A stretch of DNA of 64,000 nt from positions 1-64,000 of the forward strand of contig NZ_BJLP01000003.1 of NCBI RefSeq assembly GCF_006538705.1, given 5' to 3'. Position 1 is the stretch's first letter. Each line of letters starts with the position of its first letter. A model generated the notes under the pieces. The model saw only the letters and a program-made list of their open reading frames with translations. It was not told the origin of the DNA and did not search any database. Shown here piece by piece: positions 38,039-45,166 of this stretch. Made by a program: the position numbers and the translations under genes. The stretch comes from Cellulomonas uda. GTDB lineage: Bacteria; Actinomycetota; Actinomycetes; Actinomycetales; Cellulomonadaceae.

Positions 38039-38321
38039 GGACGGCGCCACGGGTGGGTTCCTGATGAACTCCGCCGCTGCCGACACCGTGTTCGGGCCGG
38101 GCATCCGCCGGGTGCCGTCGCTGGCCGTGCCCGCGGGGACGGCTCTCCTGGCCGACTGGTCGCAGGTGCGTCTCCGTGTCCGCGAGGACGCCCAGACGCT
38201 CGCCTTCCACCAGAGCGGCGAGCTGTTCAAGTACAACCTCGTGCAGCTGCGGACCGAGGGCCGCTACGGCATCGAGATCCGCAGGCCCCAGGCGTTCGCG
38301 GTCGTGGACCTGACCGCCTGA
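38013..38321 (+). pseudogene. C-terminal fragment of a HK97-type major capsid protein
   Basis: About 100 codons (an ATG lies at 38031) reading TTLDLMREDGATGGFL, then IRRVPSLAVPAGTALLADW, VREDAQTLAFHQSGELF and RTEGRYGIEIRRPQAFAVV. This is the usual end of HK97-fold capsid proteins (E-loop remnant, then P-domain strands ending RPQAF.VV). The N-terminal 200 or more residues are missing and the fragment follows the primase fragment out of frame. Confidence 0.65.
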
Positions 38322-38422
38322 CCCTGCGGTGCACCGCGCCCGCCCTGTCTTCCTCTCCGGGGCGAGCGCGGGAGCGGGCCGAAGGGCTTGGTGGCACCGG
38401 AGGCCTGCGCCGCACCGCTCAC

Positions 38423-38469
38423 CGTTCGCCCCCGTTCCCCGTCCTGCTGCCGGGGAGCGGGGGCGAACG
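38423..38469 (+). terminator. Strong hairpin after the capsid fragment
   Basis: A 19-bp stem (38423-38441 with 38451-38469, one G-T wobble) and a 9-nt loop. It is probably the native terminator of the lost phage structural operon, kept along with the capsid 3' end. Confidence 0.7.
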
Positions 38470-38506
38470 AGTGCCAGAAGACGATCACGGTGTCGCAGGG
38501 CGCTCG

Positions 38507-38512
38507 TAGACT
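38507..38512 (+). promoter_or_regulatory. -10 box (TAGACT) 7 nt before the DUF4145 start
   Basis: TAGACT-CCGCCGC-ATG, the leaderless layout, placed just after the phage terminator; the gene is therefore an independent cargo unit. Confidence 0.6.
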
Positions 38513-38519
38513 CCGCCGC

Positions 38520-39197
38520 ATGGCGAACCTCAACGCGGACATCCGCACCGTTCAGTCGCCGGTGAACCAGTACGGACTGGACGATTCCACGTTCTGGTTG
38601 GCGGCCACCTGCCCGCACTGCGGTCCGTCGTCGTTCCTTATGGTGGCCGCGACGGTCTCGTCGGGGTCGCCCCAGAAGCCCAACGGACATGTGCAGTACC
38701 TCCGGTGTGTCGCGTGCCGTCGCGGCGCTGTGATGAACAACGGAGTCCTGTCGCCAGGCACGACGCCCCTTCCGGCTGTCGACGGGTGCCCGGACGACGT
38801 CGACGTTGCGTGGACGGAGGTCCGTTCCGACCTCTCCGCGGGCGCCGCGACCTCGGCGGTCATGATGTGCCGGAAGCTGCTCTTCCACATTGCCGTGGAG
38901 CAGGGACTCGCCCCCGAGAACGACAAGGGGCGCGCACCGACGTTCGAGCAGTGCCTCGCCCAGCTCCGCGAGAAGGGTCTCCTGACGCCCCCGCTGGAGC
39001 CGTGGGTTCAGCACATCAAGGACGTCGGCAACAAGGCCAACCATGATCTCTCGGTCATCACGCCCGAGGACGCGCTGCGGGTGGCGACCTTCACCAGGCA
39101 GCTGTTGGTTACCACGTATGAGATGCCCTTCCGAATGCGGGAGGCGCTGGGCGAGCCGGAGGAGCCTCTCGACGGCGCAACCACCATCTCCGTGTAG
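38520..39197 (+). CDS. DUF4145 protein (HEPN-like) with N-terminal zinc ribbon
   Basis: A 225-residue protein. The N-terminus has CPHCGPSS and CVACRRG, a probable zinc ribbon. From about residue 110 a DUF4145-type helical domain follows: SAVMMCRKLLFHIAVEQG and HIKDVGNKANHD, the conserved GNxANH end. DUF4145 is related to HEPN folds and often occurs alone or in restriction/defence proteins; activity is unknown. It ends 14 bp from the convergent integrase. Start chosen at the ATG behind a TAGACT box. Confidence 0.8.
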   Translation: MANLNADIRTVQSPVNQYGLDDSTFWLAATCPHCGPSSFLMVAATVSSGSPQKPNGHVQYLRCVACRRGAVMNNGVLSPGTTPLPAVDGCPDDVDVAWTEVRSDLSAGAATSAVMMCRKLLFHIAVEQGLAPENDKGRAPTFEQCLAQLREKGLLTPPLEPWVQHIKDVGNKANHDLSVITPEDALRVATFTRQLLVTTYEMPFRMREALGEPEEPLDGATTISV

Positions 39198-39211
39198 CTG
39201 TCACTCGGGTG

Positions 39212-40564
39212 CTATCCGGCCCGCCAGTCAAGGATGACGGTGGCGGGATCGAGGTTGCGCGAGCCGCGCCGCCCTGGAAGCAGCGTCACTCTGACGAGGG
39301 CGTCGATGACCTGGCGACGGATGGCGAGCGGTGCGGCATCGAATGCGGCAACGGGGTTGTCCGCGCTGAGCACAGCGTCAGGCGCAGAGTTACCCATCAC
39401 CTGCGCCTGCCGCGACCGCACCTCCTGAAGGCGTGCCTGTGTCTTCTCGGTCGCGGACCGGAGGCGACGGCCGTCGATAAGGCCGTCGTCGTAGTCGGCC
39501 TCGAACTTCTTCAGGCGCAGCCGGAGGTCCTTCTGCTCGTCCGCGAGTTGCGCGAGTTCGGCCTCATCCGCCGGTGCCACGAGGAGGCCCCGGAGGTCCG
39601 GCATTGCGAGGCGGCCACGGATCACGCCAACCACGTACTCGTCTATCGGTCGGGCGCTCCGGTAGTGGCACGCGTTCCTGCAGGTGTACCGGTTGAGCCC
39701 GTTGCCCATGCCTGAACTCGACCGGACCCTCAAGCCGCACGAGCAGTAGTAGAGGCCCGAGCCAAGGTGCTTGCGAGCGGTGTCCTCGCCGCGCGTCTTC
39801 CGTCGAGGGTCGTCAAGGCGCGACTGCACGGCGGCGAACTGCGCCTCGCTGACCAAGGGGAGCCAGGTGCCCGTGCCGACATCCTGGCCCTTGTAGATGG
39901 ACCGGCCCGCGTAGCGGGCGTTGCGCAGGATGGAGGCCACGGAGGACGAACTCCACTGTCCGCCGCGGCGCGTGACGACGCCTTCCGCCGAGAGATCAGC
40001 CGCGATGCCTTTGAGGGTGTCGCCTGCGGTGAAGCGGTCGAAGATCCGCCTCACGATGGCTGCCTCGTCCTCGATGACGTCGCCCGCAAGCGTGTACCCC
40101 GTTGGCCTGATCCCCTTCGGCGGGCGCCCCTTCTCGGCGCGCTGCAGCTGCGCCCGGCTTTGGCGCTCGCCCTTCCTTCTGACCTCGAACCGGGCGAGCG
40201 CGGCGAACATGGTCGCGCGGAACTCGCCGTCCGCCGTAGTCAGGTCGATCTCGCCGTCCACGGTGATGACGCTGAGGCCGTGGTCGATCAGGGTGTTCAG
40301 GTCTCGCGTCGCACGCAGGAGGCGGTCGATGTCAACCGCGACGACCACGTCGACCTTGCCCGCCGTCGCGTCGGCGAGGAGCTTTGCCCACGCCGTGCCG
40401 TCACCTCGCGGCTTGGACGCCGTGATGTCGTCGTCCACGTATGCACCGGCGTCCACCCAGCCGCGCGCTGCGAGCAGTGCACGTGTGCGCTCGTCCTGGC
40501 GGTCCACGCCTTCAAGGTCAGACCTGCTCTGCCGGAGGTATCTCGCCGCGCGACGTGTGCTCAC
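39212..40564 (-). CDS. int: Large serine recombinase (integrase)
   Basis: A 450-residue site-specific recombinase. The resolvase domain (about 5-145) begins YLRQSRSDLEGVDRQ, with nucleophile S13, and includes DVVVAVDIDRLLRATRD and ITVDGEIDLTT. The recombinase domain follows (PPKGIRPTGYTL, then SSSSVASILRNARYAG), then a zinc ribbon (YYCSCGLRVR...CRNACHYR) and a coiled coil (about 345-395). Start is GTG. It lies 38 bp inside the right attachment core, the usual position for a serine integrase, and should recombine the ychF 3' end. Confidence 0.95.
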   Translation of the reverse strand: MSTRRAARYLRQSRSDLEGVDRQDERTRALLAARGWVDAGAYVDDDITASKPRGDGTAWAKLLADATAGKVDVVVAVDIDRLLRATRDLNTLIDHGLSVITVDGEIDLTTADGEFRATMFAALARFEVRRKGERQSRAQLQRAEKGRPPKGIRPTGYTLAGDVIEDEAAIVRRIFDRFTAGDTLKGIAADLSAEGVVTRRGGQWSSSSVASILRNARYAGRSIYKGQDVGTGTWLPLVSEAQFAAVQSRLDDPRRKTRGEDTARKHLGSGLYYCSCGLRVRSSSGMGNGLNRYTCRNACHYRSARPIDEYVVGVIRGRLAMPDLRGLLVAPADEAELAQLADEQKDLRLRLKKFEADYDDGLIDGRRLRSATEKTQARLQEVRSRQAQVMGNSAPDAVLSADNPVAAFDAAPLAIRRQVIDALVRVTLLPGRRGSRNLDPATVILDWRAG

Positions 40565-40602
40565 GAGCGAACAGTACGCCTATATGAGACTAGATGCGGT
40601 GA

Positions 40603-40622
40603 AGTTCCGCTTCAACGTCTGA
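40603..40622. other. Right attachment core (attR) with displaced ychF 3' end
   Basis: AGTTCCGC (40603-40610) followed by TTCAACGTCTGA, reading in frame as FRFNV-stop, the canonical YchF C-terminus. It marks where host DNA resumes; the empty site would read VEFRFNV. Confidence 0.85.
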
Positions 40623-40702
40623 GCAAGGCGGTCGCGCGGCAGGCCGGTTGCCGGCAGGGCCGGCATCTGGGCGTGCGGGGAACCCGGTCGGGCCGCCGGG
40701 CG

Positions 40703-41535
40703 TCAGTTCGTGCGCTGCTCGTCGCCGACGGGGTCGTCGGCGCGCTCGTCGGGCGCCGGTGTCGCGGACGCGGGCGTGCCGCCCAGCCGCCGGGTCGTGA
40801 GGAAGCCGACGACGAGGGCGACGACCCCGACCCATGCCGCGACGGAGACGCCCTGCGTGAGTGCCTGGCGGGCGGCGTCCGCGACGAACGCCGTGGCCGG
40901 GTCCTGCGAGAGCGGTGCGATGAGGGCACCCGCGGAGTGGGACACGGCGTCGACGAGGCCGCCGATGCCCGGGTCGGCCGCGATCTGGTCGCTCAGGCGG
41001 GACTCGGTGCTCGCGCGCAGGGTCGTGAACAGCGCGGTGCCGAGGATGGCGATGCCGAGCGCGGAGCCGACCTGCCAGGCGGTGGACTGCGTGGACGACG
41101 CCTGGCCGGACTTCTCGACCGGGATGTCGGCCAGGATCAGCTGCGTGAGCTGTGCGGTCGCGAAGCCCACGCCCATGCCGTAGACGAACAGCGGCACGCC
41201 CGTGACCCACGTCGACGAGCCGGGTCGGATGAGCAGCGCCAGGGACGCGAGGGCCGCGATCTCGAGGCCGAGGCCGAGCCGGACGATCTGGACCGGCGAC
41301 ATGCGCTGGGACAGCGAGTGCACGCCGCCGCTGGCGAGGAACGAGCTGATGGCGAGGGGCAGGAGCGCGAGGCCCGCGTCCAGCGCGTCCATGCCGCGCA
41401 CGTTCTGGAACCTCAGCGGCAGGGACAGGATCAGGCCGGACTCGCCGAGCGAGACGGTGAGGGCGGTGATGTTGCCGTTGGCGAACGAGCGGGTGCGGAA
41501 CAGGGCGACGTCGAGACTTCCAGCCCGCGCTCCTC
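40703..41535 (-). pseudogene. MFS (DHA2-type) transporter remnant, 3' half only
   Basis: The frame from about 41520 reads SLDVALFRTRSFANGNITAL, SGLILSLPLRFQNVRGMDAL, continuing through about seven helices to a normal end (GTPASATPAPDERADD tail). This is the second half of a 14-helix DHA2 drug transporter; the first 250 or so residues are absent. Upstream, in another frame at 41519-41619, TYVKPAMTFDGLVARLEERG looks like the start of an unrelated small protein (DUF302-like by eye). Two genes appear to be fused by deletion. The remnant may be expressed but is unlikely to transport. Confidence 0.7.
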
Positions 41536-41645
41536 GAGCCGGGCGACGAGTCCGTCGAACGTCATCGCGGGCTTGACGTAAGTCAGCGTGCCCCGCGGTC
41601 GTATGTCCCTGCGAGGCAAGTGGACGCCCCGGACGGCAGAGAAAA

Positions 41646-41682
41646 ATCCCCCAAGTGCGCTTCTGCGAGAGGCGTGGGGGAT
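41646..41682 (-). terminator. Hairpin with T-run, minus orientation
   Basis: ATCCCCCA (41646-41653) pairs with TGGGGGAT (41675-41682). On the minus strand the stem is followed by ATTTTTCT, an intrinsic-terminator-like run. No minus-strand gene now lies upstream of it, so it may belong to a lost gene. Confidence 0.5.
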
Positions 41683-41767
41683 CTAGTGCAGCGAGGCTGG
41701 CACGGGCGGCCAGCCCTGCGGGACCGGTGCGCGGCTATCGTCGGTGGGTGACCGTCGGAGGAGCGAG

Positions 41768-42130
41768 ATGAGTGGCGATCGGGTGTTCCGGATGACGTTC
41801 GCGAGCATCTACCCGCTGTACGTGACGAAAGTCGAGCGCAAGGGGCGCACGGTCGAGGAGCTGCGCACGGTTCTCACCTGGCTCACGGGCTACGACGAGG
41901 CAGCCCTGCACCGGGCCGTCGACTCCGGGGTGGACCTCGCGACGTTCTTCGCGCTGGCACCCGCGATGAACCCGGACGCGCGCCTCATCACGGGCGTGGT
42001 CTGCGGGCACCGGGTCGAGGAGATCGCCGACCCGCTCATGCAGCAGGTTCGCTGGATGGACAAGCTCGTCGACGAGCTGGCGCGCGGCAAGCGGCTGACG
42101 TCGGTCCTGCGCACGGAGAAGGTCGGCTGA
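41768..42130 (+). CDS. DUF2200 family protein
   Basis: A 120-residue protein matching DUF2200 by pattern: VFRMTFASIYPLYVTKVERKG, RTVEELRTVLTWLTGYD and a helical C-terminus with DPLMQQVRWMDKLVDELARGK. The family is of unknown function and common in bacteria as a single gene. ATG 41768 has GGAGGAG upstream. Confidence 0.88.
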   Translation: MSGDRVFRMTFASIYPLYVTKVERKGRTVEELRTVLTWLTGYDEAALHRAVDSGVDLATFFALAPAMNPDARLITGVVCGHRVEEIADPLMQQVRWMDKLVDELARGKRLTSVLRTEKVG

Positions 42131-42178
42131 CGTGTGTCCGCGGGCGCCCCGCCAGGTCGGCCGGGGCTCCCGTGGTGG

Positions 42179-42613
42179 TCAGCCCGCCGCGCGCTGGAGC
42201 AGGTCCGCGACCCGCGCCTCGACGTCGGGTGTCAGGGCGGTGATCGCGAACGTCGTCGCCCACATCGGGCCGTCGTCGAGGGCGGCGGGGTCGTTGAACC
42301 CGAGCGTCCCGTAGCGCGCCTTGAACTTGGACGCGGGCTGGTAGAACGCGAGCACCTTGCCGCCCTTGGCGTACGCGGGCATCCCGTACCAGGTGCGTGC
42401 GGTGAGCTCCGGCGCGTTCTCCCGGACGAGCCGGTGGATCGCCTCGGCGATCGCACGGTCGTCGTCGGGGAGCTCGGCGATCTTCGCGAGCACCTCTGCC
42501 TCGGCCTGCTCGGGGGTCATCTTCTTCGCGGCGCGCGCCTCCTTGGCGCGTTCCTTCACCGCGGCTTTCTCCTCGTCGGTGAAGCCCGTGCCCTGCTCGT
42601 CGCGTCCGGCCAT
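42179..42613 (-). CDS. DUF1801 domain protein (YdhG-like)
   Basis: A 144-residue protein. An N-terminal charged helix (Lys/Glu/Ala-rich, residues 1-45) precedes a DUF1801 domain: AIAEAIHRLVRENAPELTAR, TWYGMPAYAKGGKVLAFY and LGFNDPAALDDG. Members resemble frataxin-like iron chaperones such as YdhG/Fra. It has a GGGAGG ribosome-binding site and stands alone, convergent with DUF2200. Confidence 0.85.
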   Translation of the reverse strand: MAGRDEQGTGFTDEEKAAVKERAKEARAAKKMTPEQAEAEVLAKIAELPDDDRAIAEAIHRLVRENAPELTARTWYGMPAYAKGGKVLAFYQPASKFKARYGTLGFNDPAALDDGPMWATTFAITALTPDVEARVADLLQRAAG

Positions 42614-42714
42614 CGTGCCGTCCTCCCTCGTCGCTGGTCCGTGGTGTCGCCTCCAGGCTAGGGACGACGAGGGAGGCGGGGCTTCTCGAATCCTGACCGG
42701 TTCCCGGGGCGGCG

Positions 42715-43422
42715 TCAGGCGACGCCGTAGACGTGGGCTCGGTGCGCCGCGAACCGTCGCCGTCCGACGAGGCGCCACAGCACGCGCGCGGGGAGCGGCA
42801 GGTTGGCCCGCAGCCAGCCCGCGCGCTCGTCGGCGGGCACGACCTCGAGGATCCAGCCGAGCTGCAGCAGGAGGCGCTCGCGCGGCACGGCGGCCATGCC
42901 GCGCTCGTGCAGCGCGCCCCACTCGCGCTGGGTCATCACGGTCGACGCGGTCGGCAGGACCGCGGTCTCCTCGTCGCCGAGGTGCGTCAGCAGCGTGTCG
43001 CGCACGGCCTCCAGGTGCTCGGCGAGGCGGTCACGGTCGGCGGCGCTCGCGGACGACCGCCACGCGGGGACCGCGGCGTGCAGCGCGTGCAGCTGCTCGG
43101 CGGTCGCGGCGTGCTGCGCGCGCATGCGTCCCACGTGCAGCGCGCACGCGGGCGCGCGCTGCTCGAGCCTGTCCCACAGGAGCTCGTCCTCGCCGGTGTG
43201 GTGGTGGTGCAGCGCGTCCGCGACCTCGAGAGCGTGCGCGGCGACGGTCGTGGCACGCGCGGTGTCACCGTCGTCGACGCCGCGGACGAGGCCGGGCAGG
43301 TCGGTGAACGCGCGTCGGAACAGTGCGTGGATCGTCAGCATGTCGGACGTGTCGCAGCCGGGTCGCTCCGCGTGCGGTCGGGGGTCGCGGTCGGTCGTCG
43401 CGCTCGTCGTCGGGGGCGTCAT
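42715..43422 (-). CDS. Hemerythrin-domain protein
   Basis: A 235-residue protein. Residues about 28-150 form a four-helix hemerythrin-like bundle with metal ligands in MLTIHALFR, DALHHHHTGEDELLWDRLE, RAQHAATAEQLHALH and LTHLGDEETAVLP. These domains bind a di-iron site for O2, NO or redox sensing. A C-terminal extension of about 80 residues has no recognised fold. It is divergent from the CGNR gene. Confidence 0.88.
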   Translation of the reverse strand: MTPPTTSATTDRDPRPHAERPGCDTSDMLTIHALFRRAFTDLPGLVRGVDDGDTARATTVAAHALEVADALHHHHTGEDELLWDRLEQRAPACALHVGRMRAQHAATAEQLHALHAAVPAWRSSASAADRDRLAEHLEAVRDTLLTHLGDEETAVLPTASTVMTQREWGALHERGMAAVPRERLLLQLGWILEVVPADERAGWLRANLPLPARVLWRLVGRRRFAAHRAHVYGVA

Positions 43423-43437
43423 GGCAGGCTCCTTGCA

Positions 43438-43464
43438 TCACCAGTCAACATTGGACAGTGGTGA
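43438..43464. promoter_or_regulatory. Inverted-repeat operator between hemerythrin and CGNR genes
   Basis: TCACCA (43438-43443) and TGGTGA (43459-43464) flank GTCAACATTGGACAG in the 59-bp divergent gap. It overlaps the CGNR promoter and could be an autoregulatory site. Confidence 0.4.
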
Positions 43465-43468
43465 CGAC

Positions 43469-43474
43469 TATCGT
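43469..43474 (+). promoter_or_regulatory. -10 box (TATCGT) 7 nt before the CGNR GTG
   Basis: TATCGT-GTCGACC-GTG is the leaderless layout and decides the start codon among several in-frame GTGs. Confidence 0.6.
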
Positions 43475-43481
43475 GTCGACC

Positions 43482-43967
43482 GTGCCTGACGTCAACACCC
43501 TCGAGCAGTGGATCACCCTCGGCGTCGAGCCCGGCGTCGCCCCCGGCCCCCTCGAGCGCGTCCGGGCGCTGCTCAACACCGACGACCGGTTCCACGGCGT
43601 CGACCGCCTGGCGGACGCCCCCGCCGCCTGGCGAGCACTGCGCGACGCCCTGCGCGCGTTCGTCGTCGAGGGGTCCGCGCGTGCGCTCGACGACGAGTCC
43701 GCGCGGCACCCGCTCGTCGTCCGGGTGGGACCCGACGGACCCTGGCTCGCGCCCGCCGACGAGCACGACGAGGTCGCCGCCGTGCTCGCGACCGTCCTCG
43801 AGGAGCACCGCGCCGGCCGGCTGCAGCGGCTCAAGGCGTGCGCCAACCCCGACTGCCAGTGGGTCTACCACGACGCCTCCCGCAACCGCTCCGGCCGCTG
43901 GTGCTCCATGGGCGAGTGCGGGGACGTGATGAAGGCGCGCGCCTACCGCGCCCGCGCCCGCGCCTGA
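43482..43967 (+). CDS. CGNR zinc-finger (ABATE-type) regulator
   Basis: A 161-residue protein with an N-terminal ABATE-type helical domain and a C-terminal CGNR zinc finger (about 118-160): ACANPDCQWVYHDASRNRSG, RWCSMGECGDVMKARAYRAR. The hallmark CGNR is CGDV here, a small departure. These proteins are thought to be stress-related transcription regulators. GTG 43482 is selected over two upstream GTGs because of the -10 box at 43469. It may regulate the divergent hemerythrin gene. Confidence 0.85.
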   Translation: MPDVNTLEQWITLGVEPGVAPGPLERVRALLNTDDRFHGVDRLADAPAAWRALRDALRAFVVEGSARALDDESARHPLVVRVGPDGPWLAPADEHDEVAAVLATVLEEHRAGRLQRLKACANPDCQWVYHDASRNRSGRWCSMGECGDVMKARAYRARARA

Positions 43968-44023
43968 CCAGCGCGTCCGGCCCACCCGCTGCGCGTGTCG
44001 TACCCCGGGGTCAGCATGGGGCC

Positions 44024-44656
44024 ATGGACAAGCTCACCGGACAGCAGATCGCCGACGCCGGCCTGACGGGCTGGGTGTACCTGCCCGGCGGGCTGCACAC
44101 CCGGATCGCCACGGGAGACTTCGCCGCGGGGCTCGCGCTCGTGGACCGGATCGGCGCGGCCGCGCAGGAGCAGGACCACCACCCGGACCTCGACCTGCGC
44201 TACGCGTTCGTCGACGTGCGTCTCACGAGCCACGACGCGGGCGGCGTCACGGACGCGGACGTGCGGCTCGCGCGCGACATCAGCCGCTTCGCGGCGGACG
44301 CCGGCCACCAGCTGCGCGGCGCCGAGCGCAGCCTCGTCGAGCTGGCGCTCGACAGCCCCGACCACGCCGAGGTGCGCGGCTTCTACACCGCCGCGCTCGC
44401 GTACACGGGCGAGGACGACCTGAGCGACCCCGCGGGCGCGCTCCCCACGGTGTGGTTCCAGTGGTCGGGCACGCAGGAGCCGCGCCAGCGGTGGCACCTG
44501 GACGTGTGGGTGGACCCCGGCGAGGTGCAGCCACGCATCGACGCGGCGCTCGCGGCCGGCGGGCGGCTCGTCGACGACTCGCACGCGCCCAGCTTCTGGG
44601 TGCTCGCGGACGCGCAGGGCAACCGCCTGTGCCTGTGCACGTGGCAGGAGCGGTAG
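44024..44656 (+). CDS. Pterin-4a-carbinolamine dehydratase-like / VOC fusion
   Basis: A 210-residue protein. Residues 1-95 match pterin-4a-carbinolamine dehydratase/DCoH: DHHPDLDLRYAFVDVRLTSH carries the HHP motif and later His, and GVTDADVRLARDIS follows. Residues about 105-210 form a VOC (glyoxalase/bleomycin) domain: LVELALDSPDHAEVRGFYTAA, HLDVWVDPGE and NRLCLCTWQ. The combination is found in some actinobacteria; the substrate is unknown. Confidence 0.85.
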   Translation: MDKLTGQQIADAGLTGWVYLPGGLHTRIATGDFAAGLALVDRIGAAAQEQDHHPDLDLRYAFVDVRLTSHDAGGVTDADVRLARDISRFAADAGHQLRGAERSLVELALDSPDHAEVRGFYTAALAYTGEDDLSDPAGALPTVWFQWSGTQEPRQRWHLDVWVDPGEVQPRIDAALAAGGRLVDDSHAPSFWVLADAQGNRLCLCTWQER

Positions 44657-44692
44657 CTCACGCCCGGAGCCGGCCCGGCCGGCGCGCGCCGC

Positions 44693-45049
44693 TCAGCCGA
44701 CGAGCCGCTGCTTGAGCTCGTCGTCGTCCGCGACGAACCACACGTGGCGGCCCCGGTTGGACTCGTGCACGTAGCCCGCGAGCGCCTCGCTCGACGCCAC
44801 GTGCCCGCTGACGTCACCCACCACGACGAGGTGCAGGTGGTAGTTCACGAGCTTCTGCGCGATCTCGCCGGCGACTCGCGTGCTCAGCCGGAAGAAGTCG
44901 GGGTCGAGCCGCTGCGCGGGGACCGCCACGACCGACGCGTCGAACCCCCAGGCGTCGCCGACGAGATCCGTCGCCTGTGCCGCACCGATCGCGGGACCCT
45001 CCGCGGGCAGCATGAGCACCCGACGGTCGCCGATGACCCGAACCTGCAT
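44693..45049 (-). CDS. DUF4180 family protein
   Basis: A 118-residue protein with the DUF4180 pattern: VRVIGDRRVLMLPAEGPAIG, DLVGDAWGFDASVVAVPAQR, NYHLHLVVVGDVS and SNRGRHVWFVADDDEL. Function unknown. ATG 45049 is chosen because TACGGT lies 6 nt upstream (leaderless layout); a longer frame begins at 45097. Confidence 0.88.
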   Translation of the reverse strand: MQVRVIGDRRVLMLPAEGPAIGAAQATDLVGDAWGFDASVVAVPAQRLDPDFFRLSTRVAGEIAQKLVNYHLHLVVVGDVSGHVASSEALAGYVHESNRGRHVWFVADDDELKQRLVG

Positions 45050-45055
45050 GGCGTC

Positions 45056-45061
45056 ACCGTA
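45056..45061 (-). promoter_or_regulatory. -10 box (TACGGT) 6 nt before the DUF4180 ATG
   Basis: On the minus strand TACGGT-GACGCC-ATG; leaderless layout. Confidence 0.5.
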
Positions 45062-45111
45062 GCCGGTGGAACCGGTTCCGGCGACGTCCGTCACCACCTC
45101 GTGACCCGCCC

Positions 45112-45140
45112 GTGACCCGCCTGACGTCCAGGCGGGTCAC
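45112..45140 (-). terminator. Perfect hairpin downstream of the GH3 gene
   Basis: GTGACCCGCCTG (45112-45123) and CAGGCGGGTCAC (45129-45140) form a 12-bp stem with a 5-nt loop, 26 bp after the GH3 stop. A direct copy of GTGACCCGCC lies just beyond it at 45101-45110. Confidence 0.7.
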
Positions 45141-45166
45141 GAACGGGCCGTGAACCGGACATCGCG

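Larger units (their letters stand above)
35326..40610. mobile_element. Decayed prophage/integrative element in the 3' end of ychF
   Basis: The element is bounded by 8-bp AGTTCCGC copies at 35326-35333 (in ychF) and 40603-40610, a span of 5277 bp between equivalent bases. Beyond the right copy the sequence TTCAACGTCTGA is the displaced native end of ychF. The serine integrase lies at the right end, pointing inward. Contents: DUF5343-HEPN pair, frameshifted phage/ICE gene, Cys-containing phage/ICE protein, primase fragment fused to a capsid C-terminus, DUF4145 gene. The DUF5343, HEPN and DUF4145 genes use more A/T-ending codons than flanking host genes. Confidence 0.9.

Noticed and set aside
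35343-40602. Island as a complete active prophage or ICE
   Set aside because: Lacks intact replication, packaging and head genes; only the integrase and cargo-type genes are complete.
40565-40690. tRNA gene as the attachment site
   Set aside because: No tRNA fold or anticodon arm is present; the target is ychF.
45101-45140. Short repeat as a mobile element end
   Set aside because: The GTGACCCGCC copies are better explained by the hairpin terminator of the GH3 gene.
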